Positions 18,067-27,281 are shown, counted from the stretch's first letter. The stretch: DNA of 64,000 nt from DASXRU01 sp034665305 (GCA_034665305.1 JAXDFZ010000011.1:310001-374000), one strand, 5' to 3'. The notes: generated from the sequence alone by a model not told the origin. Made by a program: numbers and translations.

Positions 18067-19410
18067 TTATCTTTCGACTACTCCCAACACAGGTTCACCC
18101 GTAAGTAGCCGCGAATTTTCCAACCACCTGGAGTCGTACTGTAAATTGGAACCGCCGCCTCCGCTGACATCAAAGGTAGGCTTCAGAAAATCGCCGGTGG
18201 ATCCAAAACTGGCAATCATCATGGCTCCATAAAGGTTGCCGTTGCCACCGCCCTTCTTAATGACTTTCCCCTGTCCCAGAACGAGGATTATGCCGTCGAA
18301 GTTGGGTCCGCCGTTCAGGGTCAATTGTCCAGTGATGACCAGCAGGCCAGCGCCGCCATCGAGATCACAGTCGCCCTTTACAAGACGAAGGACCGGATTG
18401 GCAGTGGTGCCTGACGTGCCCGAAAAATTACCGTTGGTGACGATTCCTCCGTTTTTCAGGGCTATGGATTCGACCTGGGCCATAAAGGTCCGGGCGTCAT
18501 TAGCGGTTCTCAGGAACCACGGCGTCTCCAATACATCATATTTGTTTTGCTGACCCGGCGGGAGTTGTTCATTGGGCAGATCCAGAACACCCATTTTGGG
18601 GTCGTAGATTGTTTGCGGTTTGCAAGTGCCGCACATGTACGCCGCTTCAGCGGTGTCAACGTCGTGAGGGCTAACAGCGAAAGCGTGTTTATCCGGATCT
18701 ACAACGGCGTTGTCCTTGCCGGAGTAGTCCTTGGAGTTACTGCTGCCAATATCAAAAGTCATGGCGGTGCTTTTGTCGTCGTGGCCACGGATCACCAGCG
18801 GGGCCGGGGTCGTTATGTTGAGCCCGTAAGCGCTCAGCAGGATCGAAATCTTTTTGACGGCGTTTTTGGGTCCATAGCCTGTCGATTCGATCAATAGCCG
18901 TGTCACTCTTGCCGGCGCCACGGTGTTGTCAGGATCCGTAACCTTTATGCTGTAAGCGATTCCGCCTATTGGATTGTAACCTGACGTGATCGCCACGCGG
19001 TCGGCATAGCTGGAACCGGACGGGGTGTAATTGTAAGTTAACCATCGAGACAGCCGGGCCGGGAAACCCGCCGTAGTTGGATCGCCGGCAAGATTCGATG
19101 TACTTCGGTTGACGGCTTTGCTGACGGACATCTGGTTGGCCGGATCCACTCCGCCCGGGGGATTTGCCTGGAAAAGGGGATTCGGCATTACATTTCCGCG
19201 CATCACATTGAGAGTGGCCTGCAGCCCAGCCTCGGCGCCATAGTAAGCCTGCATCTCGGCCGCCGCATCAACGGTGCCGCCGACGCTCATCGATGAGGTT
19301 AACAAGAGAACGCCGCCCGCCGTCAGCACCATTGCGGCTACCATCAGAGTTGTGATCAAAGCTGCGCCGCGTTCGTTGCGCCCTCGGGAATCGATACGAT
19401 TCATCTGCAT
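18067..19410 (-). CDS. PilX/GspK-like minor pseudopilin, cassette 2
   Basis: Protein of 447 aa with a prepilin-like N-terminus: a basic leader, RGAALITTLMVAAMVL and then a hydrophobic helix. Position +5 after the Gly is Thr rather than Glu, as in GspK-type tip pseudopilins. The large extracellular part ends with a repeated Gly/Asn-rich motif region (GGGNGNLYGAMMIASFGSTG) shared with the gene at 21830. A CGTCKP pair may form a disulphide. Start 19410 is chosen because GGAG lies 6 nt upstream; the frame continues to a TTG at 19422. Last gene of the operon. Confidence 0.82.
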   Translation of the reverse strand: MQMNRIDSRGRNERGAALITTLMVAAMVLTAGGVLLLTSSMSVGGTVDAAAEMQAYYGAEAGLQATLNVMRGNVMPNPLFQANPPGGVDPANQMSVSKAVNRSTSNLAGDPTTAGFPARLSRWLTYNYTPSGSSYADRVAITSGYNPIGGIAYSIKVTDPDNTVAPARVTRLLIESTGYGPKNAVKKISILLSAYGLNITTPAPLVIRGHDDKSTAMTFDIGSSNSKDYSGKDNAVVDPDKHAFAVSPHDVDTAEAAYMCGTCKPQTIYDPKMGVLDLPNEQLPPGQQNKYDVLETPWFLRTANDARTFMAQVESIALKNGGIVTNGNFSGTSGTTANPVLRLVKGDCDLDGGAGLLVITGQLTLNGGPNFDGIILVLGQGKVIKKGGGNGNLYGAMMIASFGSTGDFLKPTFDVSGGGGSNLQYDSRWLENSRLLTGEPVLGVVER

Positions 19411-19433
19411 ATCTAACTCCAAATAGATCCGGT

Positions 19434-20042
19434 TTAGTAATACTCGAGAGTATTGGGTGAGTTTCTGAGAGCCACGTCGGAAACCATTCGCACAATCGAT
19501 GCGGGTTGGTTCGGCGCAGCCGGAAGATTGACACTGATGTCAATCGTCACGCGTTCCGCATTCACATAGTTGGCTGAGTTCGTGATGACAGTGTTGGTGG
19601 CGTCCCAGTAGGTCAAAGTCATCGCGCTGACGCCACTGGCCAGGGGGACCGGGTTTCCACCGACGGCCCCGTCATAACGTGCGATCACCTGGTTTGCGGA
19701 TTGATAAATGTACCGAATGTCTTCGTCGCGTTCCCCGACATTCCAGTCATTGTCCAGATCGGCACGTACCCGAATCGAGGTACTGGTGGAGTCAGTAGTA
19801 ACAATCCCGTTGTCGTTGAGTCCGAATCCGGAGTTGCCGATTTCCCGCGACATAATGTTTAGGCCACGCTGGGTTGCGGCCAACGCTTCCGAGCGGAGGT
19901 TTTCGCGGCTGCGAGTTCCGAGCGAGCGAGTCAACAAGGTAGTTGCTGCAGTCAGGATAGTTAGCGAAATCGCAACCGCAACCAATAACTCGAGCAAAGA
20001 AAACCCTCGGTCATCCTTTGTGTGGTGTTTGTGCATTGTCAT
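19434..20042 (-). CDS. PilW-like minor pseudopilin, cassette 2
   Basis: About 202 aa. The prepilin peptidase motif is RG|FSLLELLVAVAISL with Glu at +5, followed by the usual long helix and a beta-rich extracellular domain. It belongs to the PilW/GspJ-like group. An upstream extension of the frame overlaps pilV, so I place the start at 20042 (ATG ACA ATG), 13 bp after the pilV stop. It corresponds to 23539-24234 in the other cassette. Confidence 0.82.
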   Translation of the reverse strand: MTMHKHHTKDDRGFSLLELLVAVAISLTILTAATTLLTRSLGTRSRENLRSEALAATQRGLNIMSREIGNSGFGLNDNGIVTTDSTSTSIRVRADLDNDWNVGERDEDIRYIYQSANQVIARYDGAVGGNPVPLASGVSAMTLTYWDATNTVITNSANYVNAERVTIDISVNLPAAPNQPASIVRMVSDVALRNSPNTLEYY

Positions 20043-20055
20043 GATGGGGATGCGC

Positions 20056-20559
20056 TTACTTGTAATCACACTTTGCCCGTTGCGATACGAGGGTGATGGT
20101 GGCGAATGTTCCAGTGGCCCACCCTTTGCCGACACTCTTCGCTGTTACCGACACGGTTATCTTCTTCAAAGTAGTTGCGGCGTTGACGTCAACGGCGGTA
20201 GTGGCCGGGTCATCGTCGATGATCTTGACTACCGTAAAATTACGGCCATCGCGAATCACACCAGTTTGTGTGTACGTTCCGGCAGCCAAACCTGCGTCCG
20301 TGCTAGTCAGGTTAAAGTCCGCGTTGCGTAACTGTTCCATCGCCTGTTGTGCAACCGCCAGCGCAGTGGCCCGATCGCTACCGGCCGAGTTGTTGTAGAT
20401 CGAATAGGCAAACAACGACGCGGCGCCCAGACCGACAATCAGCAGCAGGACCAGCGCAATTGTCGTTTCCATTAGCGTAAAGCCTGACTCGCTCTTTCGA
20501 GCTTGCCTGAGACTGGACGCAGTTTCAGAACCGATTGAGGTTGTTGAGGGTCTTTTCAT
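20056..20559 (-). CDS. PilV-like minor pseudopilin, cassette 2
   Basis: Protein of 167 aa with the motif ESG|FTLMETTIALVLLL, Glu at +5. It resembles PilV/GspI minor pilins. The extracellular domain has a single repeated-strand region and ends in CDYK. It starts 6 bp after the preceding FimT-like gene stop. Paralogue of 24283-24759. Confidence 0.82.
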   Translation of the reverse strand: MKRPSTTSIGSETASSLRQARKSESGFTLMETTIALVLLLIVGLGAASLFAYSIYNNSAGSDRATALAVAQQAMEQLRNADFNLTSTDAGLAAGTYTQTGVIRDGRNFTVVKIIDDDPATTAVDVNAATTLKKITVSVTAKSVGKGWATGTFATITLVSQRAKCDYK

Positions 20560-20565
20560 TTCTTT

Positions 20566-21156
20566 TTAGGGGATCTGAGTGTCCCGTCTGAAACTAGCTG
20601 CGCCAGTACCAGCGTTGACCACGGGCGAGACGGTGATGGTCTTATCGACCGTTGCTCCTCCCGCTCCGGATACGTTGATGGTGCTGGTGCCGTAGGAATT
20701 TGTCAGAAAGACGGGCAGGGCTTGGGTGGGGGCATTGGCATTGTCGACGGTTCGACCGCGCCAATTAAACATGATGAGTTTTGGAAAGGTTCCCGTGAAC
20801 GTTCCCTGGCCGGTTGGAATATTTATGGTCCGGGCGGGATCAAGAGTGCCGTCACCGTTGGTATCCATTACGACAGTATAGGAACTGGCGCTGTTAACGG
20901 TCACCCGCGCCATTTGCGTAGTCACGATAGCCCGGCGCCTTACCGAATCAAGCCTCGCGCGTTCTAAATACGAGATCAACTCCCGCGCTGAATTGGCGCG
21001 TCGCATGGCTTGCTGCGCCTGAGCGAAACGCATCAGAGCAAATACGGTGACTATCGCAATGATGGCGGCGACGATGAGAATCTCAGCCAGCGAGACCCCG
21101 GACTCTTTCTTGCGGTCCGGGTTGATTGCAGAAGTGGGGGGGGCTGCGTTTAGCAT
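20566..21156 (-). CDS. GspH/FimT-like minor pseudopilin, cassette 2
   Basis: Protein of 196 aa. Its leader ends KKESG, followed by VSLAEILIVAAIIAIVTVF with Glu at +5, then the ARxAxxxLxxxRxxA-type helix (RRANSARELISYLERARLDSVRRR) typical of FimT/GspH and a short beta domain that includes MFNWRGR. First gene of the second H-V-W-X set. Confidence 0.82.
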   Translation of the reverse strand: MLNAAPPTSAINPDRKKESGVSLAEILIVAAIIAIVTVFALMRFAQAQQAMRRANSARELISYLERARLDSVRRRAIVTTQMARVTVNSASSYTVVMDTNGDGTLDPARTINIPTGQGTFTGTFPKLIMFNWRGRTVDNANAPTQALPVFLTNSYGTSTINVSGAGGATVDKTITVSPVVNAGTGAASFRRDTQIP

Positions 21157-21175
21157 GGTGTCTTGCTCAGGCAGT

Positions 21176-21817
21176 TCATTGAAACTGCCGCTGAATCGTA
21201 TCCAGTAGATCGGCGGACGTCTCAGGACTTAAGTCGTTCAGCTGTTGCTGTATTTCAAGCGCGGCTTCTTTGTCCTGCAAGTCGATATAGATGAGACCCA
21301 GATAATAGTGCGCGTTGATATTCTCTGGTTGAAGGTGAAGAGCTTTGCGGCAGGCTTTTATAGCTTCGGGATAGCTCCCGATATTGTAATACGTTATTGC
21401 CAGGTTGTTATGAGCCTCGACAAAGTCGGGTTGGAGGCGAATGGCGCGAAGACAGGCACTAAGGGCTTCAAGATGTTCACCTGAATTGCAATAGGTTAAT
21501 CCAAGGTTGTTATAAGCTTCTACATACGACGGGTTAATGCGAATCGCCTGCTTGTAGCATTTGATCGCGTTCTCCGGCGAGTTCATATAGGCGTAGGTCA
21601 AGCCCATGTTGTAGTGCGCTTCCGCCCAGCCGAAGTTGTTCTGGATAGCCCGACGGAATTGATCAAGAGCTTCGGGATAGCGGCCTTGGCCCGCAAGATT
21701 TAGACCTGCCTCGTAGGATTGTTCGGCTACATTGACACGGTCAAAGCCCAACTCAAGCGAACCCAGTACCTGGTTCCGCTCGTCCTCCCTACTTTTGTTG
21801 AATAGTCTCAGCGCCAT
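21176..21817 (-). CDS. TPR-repeat protein between pseudopilin cassettes
   Basis: Protein of 213 aa made mostly of about five tetratricopeptide repeats (for example AHYNMGLTYAYMNSPENAI, AYNNLGLTYCNSGEHLEAL, AHNNLAITYYNIGSYPEAI). It has no signal peptide, so it is probably cytoplasmic. A TPR protein inside a pilus operon could be a PilF/Tgl-like assembly factor or an adaptor, but it lacks the lipoprotein signal of PilF. It lies 13 bp after the preceding cassette and 20 bp before the next. Confidence 0.85.
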   Translation of the reverse strand: MALRLFNKSREDERNQVLGSLELGFDRVNVAEQSYEAGLNLAGQGRYPEALDQFRRAIQNNFGWAEAHYNMGLTYAYMNSPENAIKCYKQAIRINPSYVEAYNNLGLTYCNSGEHLEALSACLRAIRLQPDFVEAHNNLAITYYNIGSYPEAIKACRKALHLQPENINAHYYLGLIYIDLQDKEAALEIQQQLNDLSPETSADLLDTIQRQFQ

Positions 21818-21829
21818 GATGAGTCTCGA

Positions 21830-23506
21830 TCAGAACTCGCTGACACCCAGGACGCGCGGCCCCGTTGTCTGCAAGGCCCTTCGATTCCAGTTTGAATCGT
21901 AAGAGACGTCCGACGTTCCACTTCCATTTGAGTTAAAGGTAGGCTGCAGAAATTCGCCGACCGAGTTAAATCTGGCTACCACAATTGATCCGAGAGTGTT
22001 GCCGTTGCCGCCGCCGTCGCGAATCAATTGGCCCCCGCCCAGCACGAGAATGATTCCCTTAAACTCCGAACTGCCACGCATCGTCAGAGTGCCGGTCACA
22101 ACCAGCAAGCCTGCGCCGCCCGCCGGCGATAGGTCGACATCACCGTCGACGAAAGTGAAGAGGCCGTTGGTAGCTGTAGCGCCAAAGTCTGAAGGTGGAG
22201 CGCTGCTCGTAAAATAACGAGACTGATTCTGAGCTTCCGTTCTTAGCGTTTCCACCAGGGCGCGAGCGTTGTCAGCGCTTTGAAGGTAGGAATCGAGGGC
22301 CGAGGTTGCTTGTTGTTGCAACGCCGGGTTGCCGGTAACCTGACTACCACCGCTCGGCATTAATGGGGTGGCGGTTGCGTAATCAACAGCGTTCGTGACC
22401 GCAAAGGCCGGATAGTTCGTGCCGCCGGAATAGTCATTACCAGTGTAGTGATACGCGGCGCTATTCCCGATCTGGATCGTCGCCGTTCCTGTGCCGAAAG
22501 CTTCGCCGCGCAATGTGATTGCCGCTTTCGGGTTGAAATCAAAAGCGAATCTGCTAACAACGACCTGCAGCATTTTCTTGGCGCTGTGTGGGCCGTAGCC
22601 GGTAACGTTAATCAGTAAACGGTTAGGTTCCGGCGCCGCCACCAGCACGGTCATCGAAGTTGTTCCATTTGTCGCCAGGGCTGCAGCAGTGCGGGTGTAG
22701 AGAACGCCCAGAAGATTATTTGTTAGCGTGGGAAAGTTAACAGTCACAGTGCTGGTAGTGCTGGTTACAGATCCCGTTAAGGTGCAAGGAATTGCAATGG
22801 TGGACGCCCAGGGAGCAGTTTGTGTGATCGTAAGAGTGAACGTCTCACCGGAAAACGTGTATCCATTGTTACCGACGCTGGAGATTGTCAGGCGGCCGAG
22901 GGTCGCGTAACCACTAGTGTCAATGGTGGTAGCAGCCTGCGGATTGTAAGTTAACGTCGCTTTGGTCTGTCCGTTGCCGAACGCCTTTGACGTCGAACCG
23001 TCTGAAAATACTCCCGACGTGGAGTAACTGACCATGCCCGAATTGTCGGGATCCGTTATGGTCGTCTTGTAAGCCAATCCATTCATGGGCGCGTAGTTTG
23101 TACTCAGTGGGATCCGATCCGTGTACGTCCCGTCATAACTGAGCCAACGGGAAAGGCGCGTTGTGTTCGTATCACCTGACAGGTTTGAGGTGGAGGCGGT
23201 AACCGCTTTGCGAAAAGTGATCTTGTTCGCAGCCGCAGTTGCGGAAGAGGTGTCGAATAATGGGTTAGGCGCAACATTGCCACGCAGGACGTTCAAGGTT
23301 GATTGCAATCCGGCTTCCGCCGCGTAATAAGCCTGCGTTTCATAAGCGACGTCCACTGAATTCGTCATTGATAGCGAAGTGGTTACGATCAAGGCACCGC
23401 CGGCAGTAAGCAGCAGGAGAGAAATCATCAGCATCGTGATGAGTGCTGCACCCCGGTCATCTCTAAAACCGAGTTTCCTTGTTTTATTACTCACAGTTGC
23501 TTTCAT
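21830..23506 (-). CDS. PilX/GspK-like minor pseudopilin, cassette 1
   Basis: Protein of 558 aa with a prepilin-like N-terminus, DDRGAALITMLMISLLLL, again with a non-Glu residue (Met) at +5. It is about 110 residues longer than its paralogue at 18067 because of an inserted Thr/Ser-rich beta region (about 165-300). The C-terminal halves align visibly (GGGNGNTLGSIVVARFNSVG against GGGNGNLYGAMMIASFGSTG). AAGGAG lies upstream of the ATG. Confidence 0.82.
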   Translation of the reverse strand: MKATVSNKTRKLGFRDDRGAALITMLMISLLLLTAGGALIVTTSLSMTNSVDVAYETQAYYAAEAGLQSTLNVLRGNVAPNPLFDTSSATAAANKITFRKAVTASTSNLSGDTNTTRLSRWLSYDGTYTDRIPLSTNYAPMNGLAYKTTITDPDNSGMVSYSTSGVFSDGSTSKAFGNGQTKATLTYNPQAATTIDTSGYATLGRLTISSVGNNGYTFSGETFTLTITQTAPWASTIAIPCTLTGSVTSTTSTVTVNFPTLTNNLLGVLYTRTAAALATNGTTSMTVLVAAPEPNRLLINVTGYGPHSAKKMLQVVVSRFAFDFNPKAAITLRGEAFGTGTATIQIGNSAAYHYTGNDYSGGTNYPAFAVTNAVDYATATPLMPSGGSQVTGNPALQQQATSALDSYLQSADNARALVETLRTEAQNQSRYFTSSAPPSDFGATATNGLFTFVDGDVDLSPAGGAGLLVVTGTLTMRGSSEFKGIILVLGGGQLIRDGGGNGNTLGSIVVARFNSVGEFLQPTFNSNGSGTSDVSYDSNWNRRALQTTGPRVLGVSEF

Positions 23507-23538
23507 TATGATCCTTCTCCTTGCTCAGAACGGCCCAG

Positions 23539-24234
23539 TTAGTAGTTGACGAGATCTGAATTACGCAGAGCGATGTCGGATACGAGTTGTACCCGCGAGA
23601 CCGGCTGATACCCTTCGGTGTCGGCAACGCCTATCGCCGGAAGTTTTACGCAAAGGGAAACGACGATATATTTCGCCGCGCTTTTCGACGTCACTTCGGA
23701 AACGGCGCCACCAGCGGAGTTCACGACGTTGGTGATGTCACAGTTTTCGGAGGTGTATGAAACTTTGTCGGCAAAGTATTTGATCGTCAGCGTGTCAACC
23801 CGGTTGGCAAGAATCATCTCCTGGGCTGAGGTGTTAACGTCGAGACGAACGATGTAACTGGCGCCGGACTCGGTATAGAGCAGGTACTTGACGTCTTCGT
23901 CCCGATCCGCGACCGAGCTGCTGGTCGTTTCCGCCGATCCCGCATTCAGATTGGCCCGTACACGAATCGAATTGGAGGTCGAATCTCCCTCAACGATGCC
24001 GTTATTTGTAAGGCCGAACCCCGAGGTTGCGATTTCGCGCGTCATCATATTGAGGCCGCGCTGGGCGTCTGCGACTGCAGCCGAGCGTTGATTTTCTCTT
24101 GCCCGAATATTAAAAGACTTTGCCAGGAGCGCGCTGGCCAGTCCCATTAATATCAGCGTAATGGTCATGGCGATCATCAGCTCGTAGATGGAAAAGCCTT
24201 CAGCCTTCGCGATGCGTTGTTGGTGCGACTGCAT
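23539..24234 (-). CDS. PilW-like minor pseudopilin, cassette 1
   Basis: About 231 aa. The prepilin motif is AEG|FSIYELMIAMTITLIL, Glu at +5. The following segment NIRARENQRSAAVADAQRGL parallels the paralogue at 19434. GGAGG 9 nt upstream supports the ATG at 24234 over the in-frame TTG at 24240. Confidence 0.82.
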   Translation of the reverse strand: MQSHQQRIAKAEGFSIYELMIAMTITLILMGLASALLAKSFNIRARENQRSAAVADAQRGLNMMTREIATSGFGLTNNGIVEGDSTSNSIRVRANLNAGSAETTSSSVADRDEDVKYLLYTESGASYIVRLDVNTSAQEMILANRVDTLTIKYFADKVSYTSENCDITNVVNSAGGAVSEVTSKSAAKYIVVSLCVKLPAIGVADTEGYQPVSRVQLVSDIALRNSDLVNY

Positions 24235-24282
24235 TAGCAATTAGCCTCCGCCGGCAATCAAGGGGCCGGCATCCATTCGAAA

Positions 24283-24759
24283 TTAATAGTAGGTGCCGAG
24301 TGAAGGCGCCGCCCGCTGCGACATTATCGTGACGGCGTTGTTTGCCCACGAATTGCCGGCTGATCTCGGAGTCACCTGGATAGTTATCGCTTTCAAAGTC
24401 GCACTGCCTCCGCAGTCGGCCGTGGTGCAAACCGTTACTTGAACACCGTACAGGCGGCCGCTGCGCGTGATGGATTGCGCTTCGGTGGTCGTTGTGACTT
24501 CGGCGAAAGGAGTTTTTCGAAGCCGCTCACAATACTGCTGGGCAACGGATAAGGTGGCGGCGCGATCTGCGGCGCCGGTGTTGTAGAAAATGGCGTAGGA
24601 GAAGAGTGAAGCCACAGCCAATGCCGCGACCATCATTACGACGAAGGCGATAGCGGTTTCGATGAGCGTAAACCCGCGTTCGTCCTCGATACTATGTCGG
24701 ACATCGCCGCAAATGTTGTTGGAGGAGCTCGTCGTTACTTTGCAATCGTGGGTCTTCAT
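24283..24759 (-). CDS. PilV-like minor pseudopilin, cassette 1
   Basis: Protein of 158 aa with the motif DERG|FTLIETAIAFVVMM, Glu at +5, and two Cys residues in the extracellular part (VCTTADCGG). PilV/GspI-like. The gene begins 1 bp after the FimT-like stop. Confidence 0.82.
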   Translation of the reverse strand: MKTHDCKVTTSSSNNICGDVRHSIEDERGFTLIETAIAFVVMMVAALAVASLFSYAIFYNTGAADRAATLSVAQQYCERLRKTPFAEVTTTTEAQSITRSGRLYGVQVTVCTTADCGGSATLKAITIQVTPRSAGNSWANNAVTIMSQRAAPSLGTYY

Positions 24760-24760
24760 C

Positions 24761-25672
24761 TTAGTTCGTCACCTTTGCAGCTACAGTTACCGAGGTACAC
24801 GGCGATGAGAACGTCACGCCAAAAGTTCCCCGCGTCGAGTTCAGTGAAGTAATTGAAAAGTTGACAGTTCCGTTACCGCTTACCGTCTGAGTAGTGGGTG
24901 TGACGCGTAAATTGCTGACGGTGGCGCTGGTGATTGTCTTCGTACCGCTGCCGGCGTTCGTCAAACTGACAGCGATCGTGCCGGTGCTGTTCCCGTTTTT
25001 CTTGATTGATAAGGCCGACGGATTCGCTGAGATAGTGCAATTCGATGCTCCGGTCCCGGTGATGGGCGGGGCAACGGCGCCGGTGGAGGTAGTGCAATCC
25101 GCAGTGTTATTGTGCGTTCCAGTTCCCGATACAACTGCGCTTGATACGACGTCATTGGTCCCGCTCACGGTCGTATAGCTGACTGTCGGAAGCACATCAA
25201 CGTCGGCATTGATCGTGGTGTCGCCAGCGTCAGAAACGTCAACCCAATATTGCTCGCCCGGACTGTTTTGAAATGCGAACGTGATAGTGCAGGACGACGT
25301 ACGACCGCGCCAGTTGTAGGTCACGGAGGGCAGATTGACATCTATCACCTTCACTCCATTCTCCAGGGAGAACGTTCGGGTTGTTGTTGTTCCGTTGCCG
25401 CTGAAGTCCATCGTCACGGCATAGGTGGTCGGACTAGTAAAAACAACGGTCGAGGTGTCGTGGCGGCGGATCGCGTCAATGCGGGCCTTTTCCAACGTGC
25501 CGGCAAGGATGCTGACGGAATTCTGCAGGCGGGCCGTGTCGCGTGCGTTTCCGATTCTTATCAGAGCGAACGCGGAGACAACCGCTATGACGGTCATGGT
25601 TATCATGATCTGCATCAGGGTAAAGCCCAGCTCTCCCTTTTGCGGTCGGATGGTTGAAGCTCTATCAGTCAT
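24761..25672 (-). CDS. GspH/FimT-like pseudopilin with C-terminal beta domain, cassette 1
   Basis: Protein of 303 aa, first gene of the operon. Leader KGELG, then FTLMQIMITMTVIAVVSAF: the +5 residue is Gln, where Glu is nearly invariant in this family. The FimT core (up to about 200) is followed by an additional Ig-like/choice-of-anchor-like domain (ISANPSALSIKKNGNSTGTI and later strands) absent from the paralogue at 20566. The 5' region holds a structured element (25756-25885). Confidence 0.8.
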   Translation of the reverse strand: MTDRASTIRPQKGELGFTLMQIMITMTVIAVVSAFALIRIGNARDTARLQNSVSILAGTLEKARIDAIRRHDTSTVVFTSPTTYAVTMDFSGNGTTTTRTFSLENGVKVIDVNLPSVTYNWRGRTSSCTITFAFQNSPGEQYWVDVSDAGDTTINADVDVLPTVSYTTVSGTNDVVSSAVVSGTGTHNNTADCTTSTGAVAPPITGTGASNCTISANPSALSIKKNGNSTGTIAVSLTNAGSGTKTITSATVSNLRVTPTTQTVSGNGTVNFSITSLNSTRGTFGVTFSSPCTSVTVAAKVTN

Positions 25673-25755
25673 GTTTTTGAGAATCCTTTGGGTCGATTTG
25701 TCGATCGAGCAGGAGGCGGCTCAGGTGTCCGCGCACCGTTTCGTGGCAACCATCG

Positions 25756-25885
25756 TGCCCTCGGGCTTAGGCGAGTAAAAACCGAGAGTTCTGGACAGAG
25801 TAATGCCAGCCCAAGCCAGGGAGCGTTACTGATGGTGACGTATTTAGGAAGTGACTTACCTAGTGGGAAGCTAGGCCCGAGGGCA
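25756..25885. other. Nested-hairpin intergenic element
   Basis: Left arm TGCCCTCGGGCTTAG (25756-25770) pairs with right arm CTAGGCCCGAGGGCA (25871-25885). Inside are AGTAATGC (25799-25806) with GCGTTACT (25823-25830), and CCTAG (25859-25863) with CTAGG (25871-25875), the latter competing with the outer stem. It lies between the dacB-like stop and the first pseudopilin gene. It could be a MITE remnant or a structured 5' leader; it matches no riboswitch class I know. Confidence 0.6.
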
Positions 25886-25919
25886 AAGCGAGCGATTGTT
25901 AGTCGTTGTTACCGTTCGC

Positions 25920-27281
25920 CTAATTATCTTTGGGCTCGTACTCCGATTTGGACTTTGAGGCTTCATTTTCGGTGTCGGTGAGCCGCATCGCCAGGGCGAT
26001 CGGACGATAGGCGAAAGCGGCCGGCCCTCCGAGCGCGGTTTGAATCGAAGTTACTATTTCATCCTGGTTTGCGCGGAAGCGAGAGACATTGCCCTGTTGA
26101 TTGAAAATGACGAAAAGTACGACCGTGCCGCTGCGGGTTTTCGTCTGCCCGACGAGTGAACTCGCGCCGCGATCAGTGGAGATCAGCGTTCCGGTTTTGG
26201 CGATTACGCTACCGCGTTGTTGCGGCGAGGTGTAACGATCTTCCAACGTTCCAGGATCGATCCCGGCTACGGGAAGAATATCCGACGGGACCAGCTTGTG
26301 CCGCGCCAGTTCGGCGCGCAGCGCTCTGAGAATCGTCATCATTGCTCGCGGCGTAACGCGATTGACTCCCAAACCGCTTAACGAAGAAATCCTGAAGTCC
26401 TCGGGATTCAGTTTCAGACGAGAGATCAGTAACTGTCGCACGCCACTGGGACCGCCCAACGTGTCGCCCATGCGCTCAGCCATAAAATTATTCGAGTAGC
26501 AGAGCAAAACCTTGAGGATGTCCACCAGCCGGCTCGACCGATGCGTAAAAAGTGGCGTTGCGTCCGGCGGCGCCACTCCGAGTTCCACAGACCCATCGAT
26601 CGTCACACTGGAAATGGTTCTTAGGCTCGCAGTGTCTCCTGCGCGCGTGCGTTCCTCCGCCCATGCCAGGCTCGCCGCAGTTGAGCGCTGCGAAGCATCG
26701 AGGGTTTCGTAGAGTTGCCGCCCCGCCCGTGATGCTGACCAGTCGAAGTTCATCGTAAACGTGGGAGCAACAATCAGCTTGCCGCTAACCGTTCGGATTC
26801 CGAGATTGTTTAATTCACGGGCAAGCATCACCGCATGCTCGTAATGAAAAGAAGGATCGCGCCCCGACAAGATCAGGTCGCCATTCAGTGTACCGGTTGC
26901 CTTATCGAGAGTGCCTGTAGTCCAAAGGGCAGTTACGTAACGATAATTTGGACCCAGGGATTGCAAGGCGGCCAGGGCTGTTGCCAGCTTCACGGAGGAG
27001 GCCGGGTTGAAAGTTTCGTCTGCGGCCTGGCTGGCCAGCACTCGTCCGTCGATTGTCTCCGCCAACACGCCCTGGATACCGTGAATGGGAGTGGAGTATT
27101 CCTGGATCGCGGCTGGAGAACCGACTAGCGACTGGGGTACTTGTGGAACAGCTGTAGGCGCCGGCAATGGTTGCGGACTTGCAACTGGTTGCTGGCCCCA
27201 GGCGCTGTTGACCGCCATGAAGAGCGCGGCGACCAAAACCAGTCGCCTAAAGAGCTGCTGAATTATTTCTGATTTCCGCAT
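25920..27281 (-). CDS. D-alanyl-D-alanine carboxypeptidase, PBP4/DacB family
   Basis: Class C-type low-molecular-weight PBP (peptidase family S13) acting on peptidoglycan in the periplasm. The signal peptide ends ...NSAWGQQ. Catalytic motifs are SSVK (S95-K98), SNN (YSNNFMAERMG) and KTG (IAKTGTL). At about 453 aa it is similar to E. coli DacB (477). Start 27281 (MRKSEI) gives a clean signal peptide; a GTG at 27305 would add eight residues. A Pro/Gln-rich linker follows the signal peptide. Confidence 0.9.
   Translation of the reverse strand: MRKSEIIQQLFRRLVLVAALFMAVNSAWGQQPVASPQPLPAPTAVPQVPQSLVGSPAAIQEYSTPIHGIQGVLAETIDGRVLASQAADETFNPASSVKLATALAALQSLGPNYRYVTALWTTGTLDKATGTLNGDLILSGRDPSFHYEHAVMLARELNNLGIRTVSGKLIVAPTFTMNFDWSASRAGRQLYETLDASQRSTAASLAWAEERTRAGDTASLRTISSVTIDGSVELGVAPPDATPLFTHRSSRLVDILKVLLCYSNNFMAERMGDTLGGPSGVRQLLISRLKLNPEDFRISSLSGLGVNRVTPRAMMTILRALRAELARHKLVPSDILPVAGIDPGTLEDRYTSPQQRGSVIAKTGTLISTDRGASSLVGQTKTRSGTVVLFVIFNQQGNVSRFRANQDEIVTSIQTALGGPAAFAYRPIALAMRLTDTENEASKSKSEYEPKDN

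Noticed and set aside
25756..25885. Assignment of the structured element as a known riboswitch
   Set aside because: I looked for the conserved cores of the c-di-GMP, cobalamin, TPP and SAM classes and found none.
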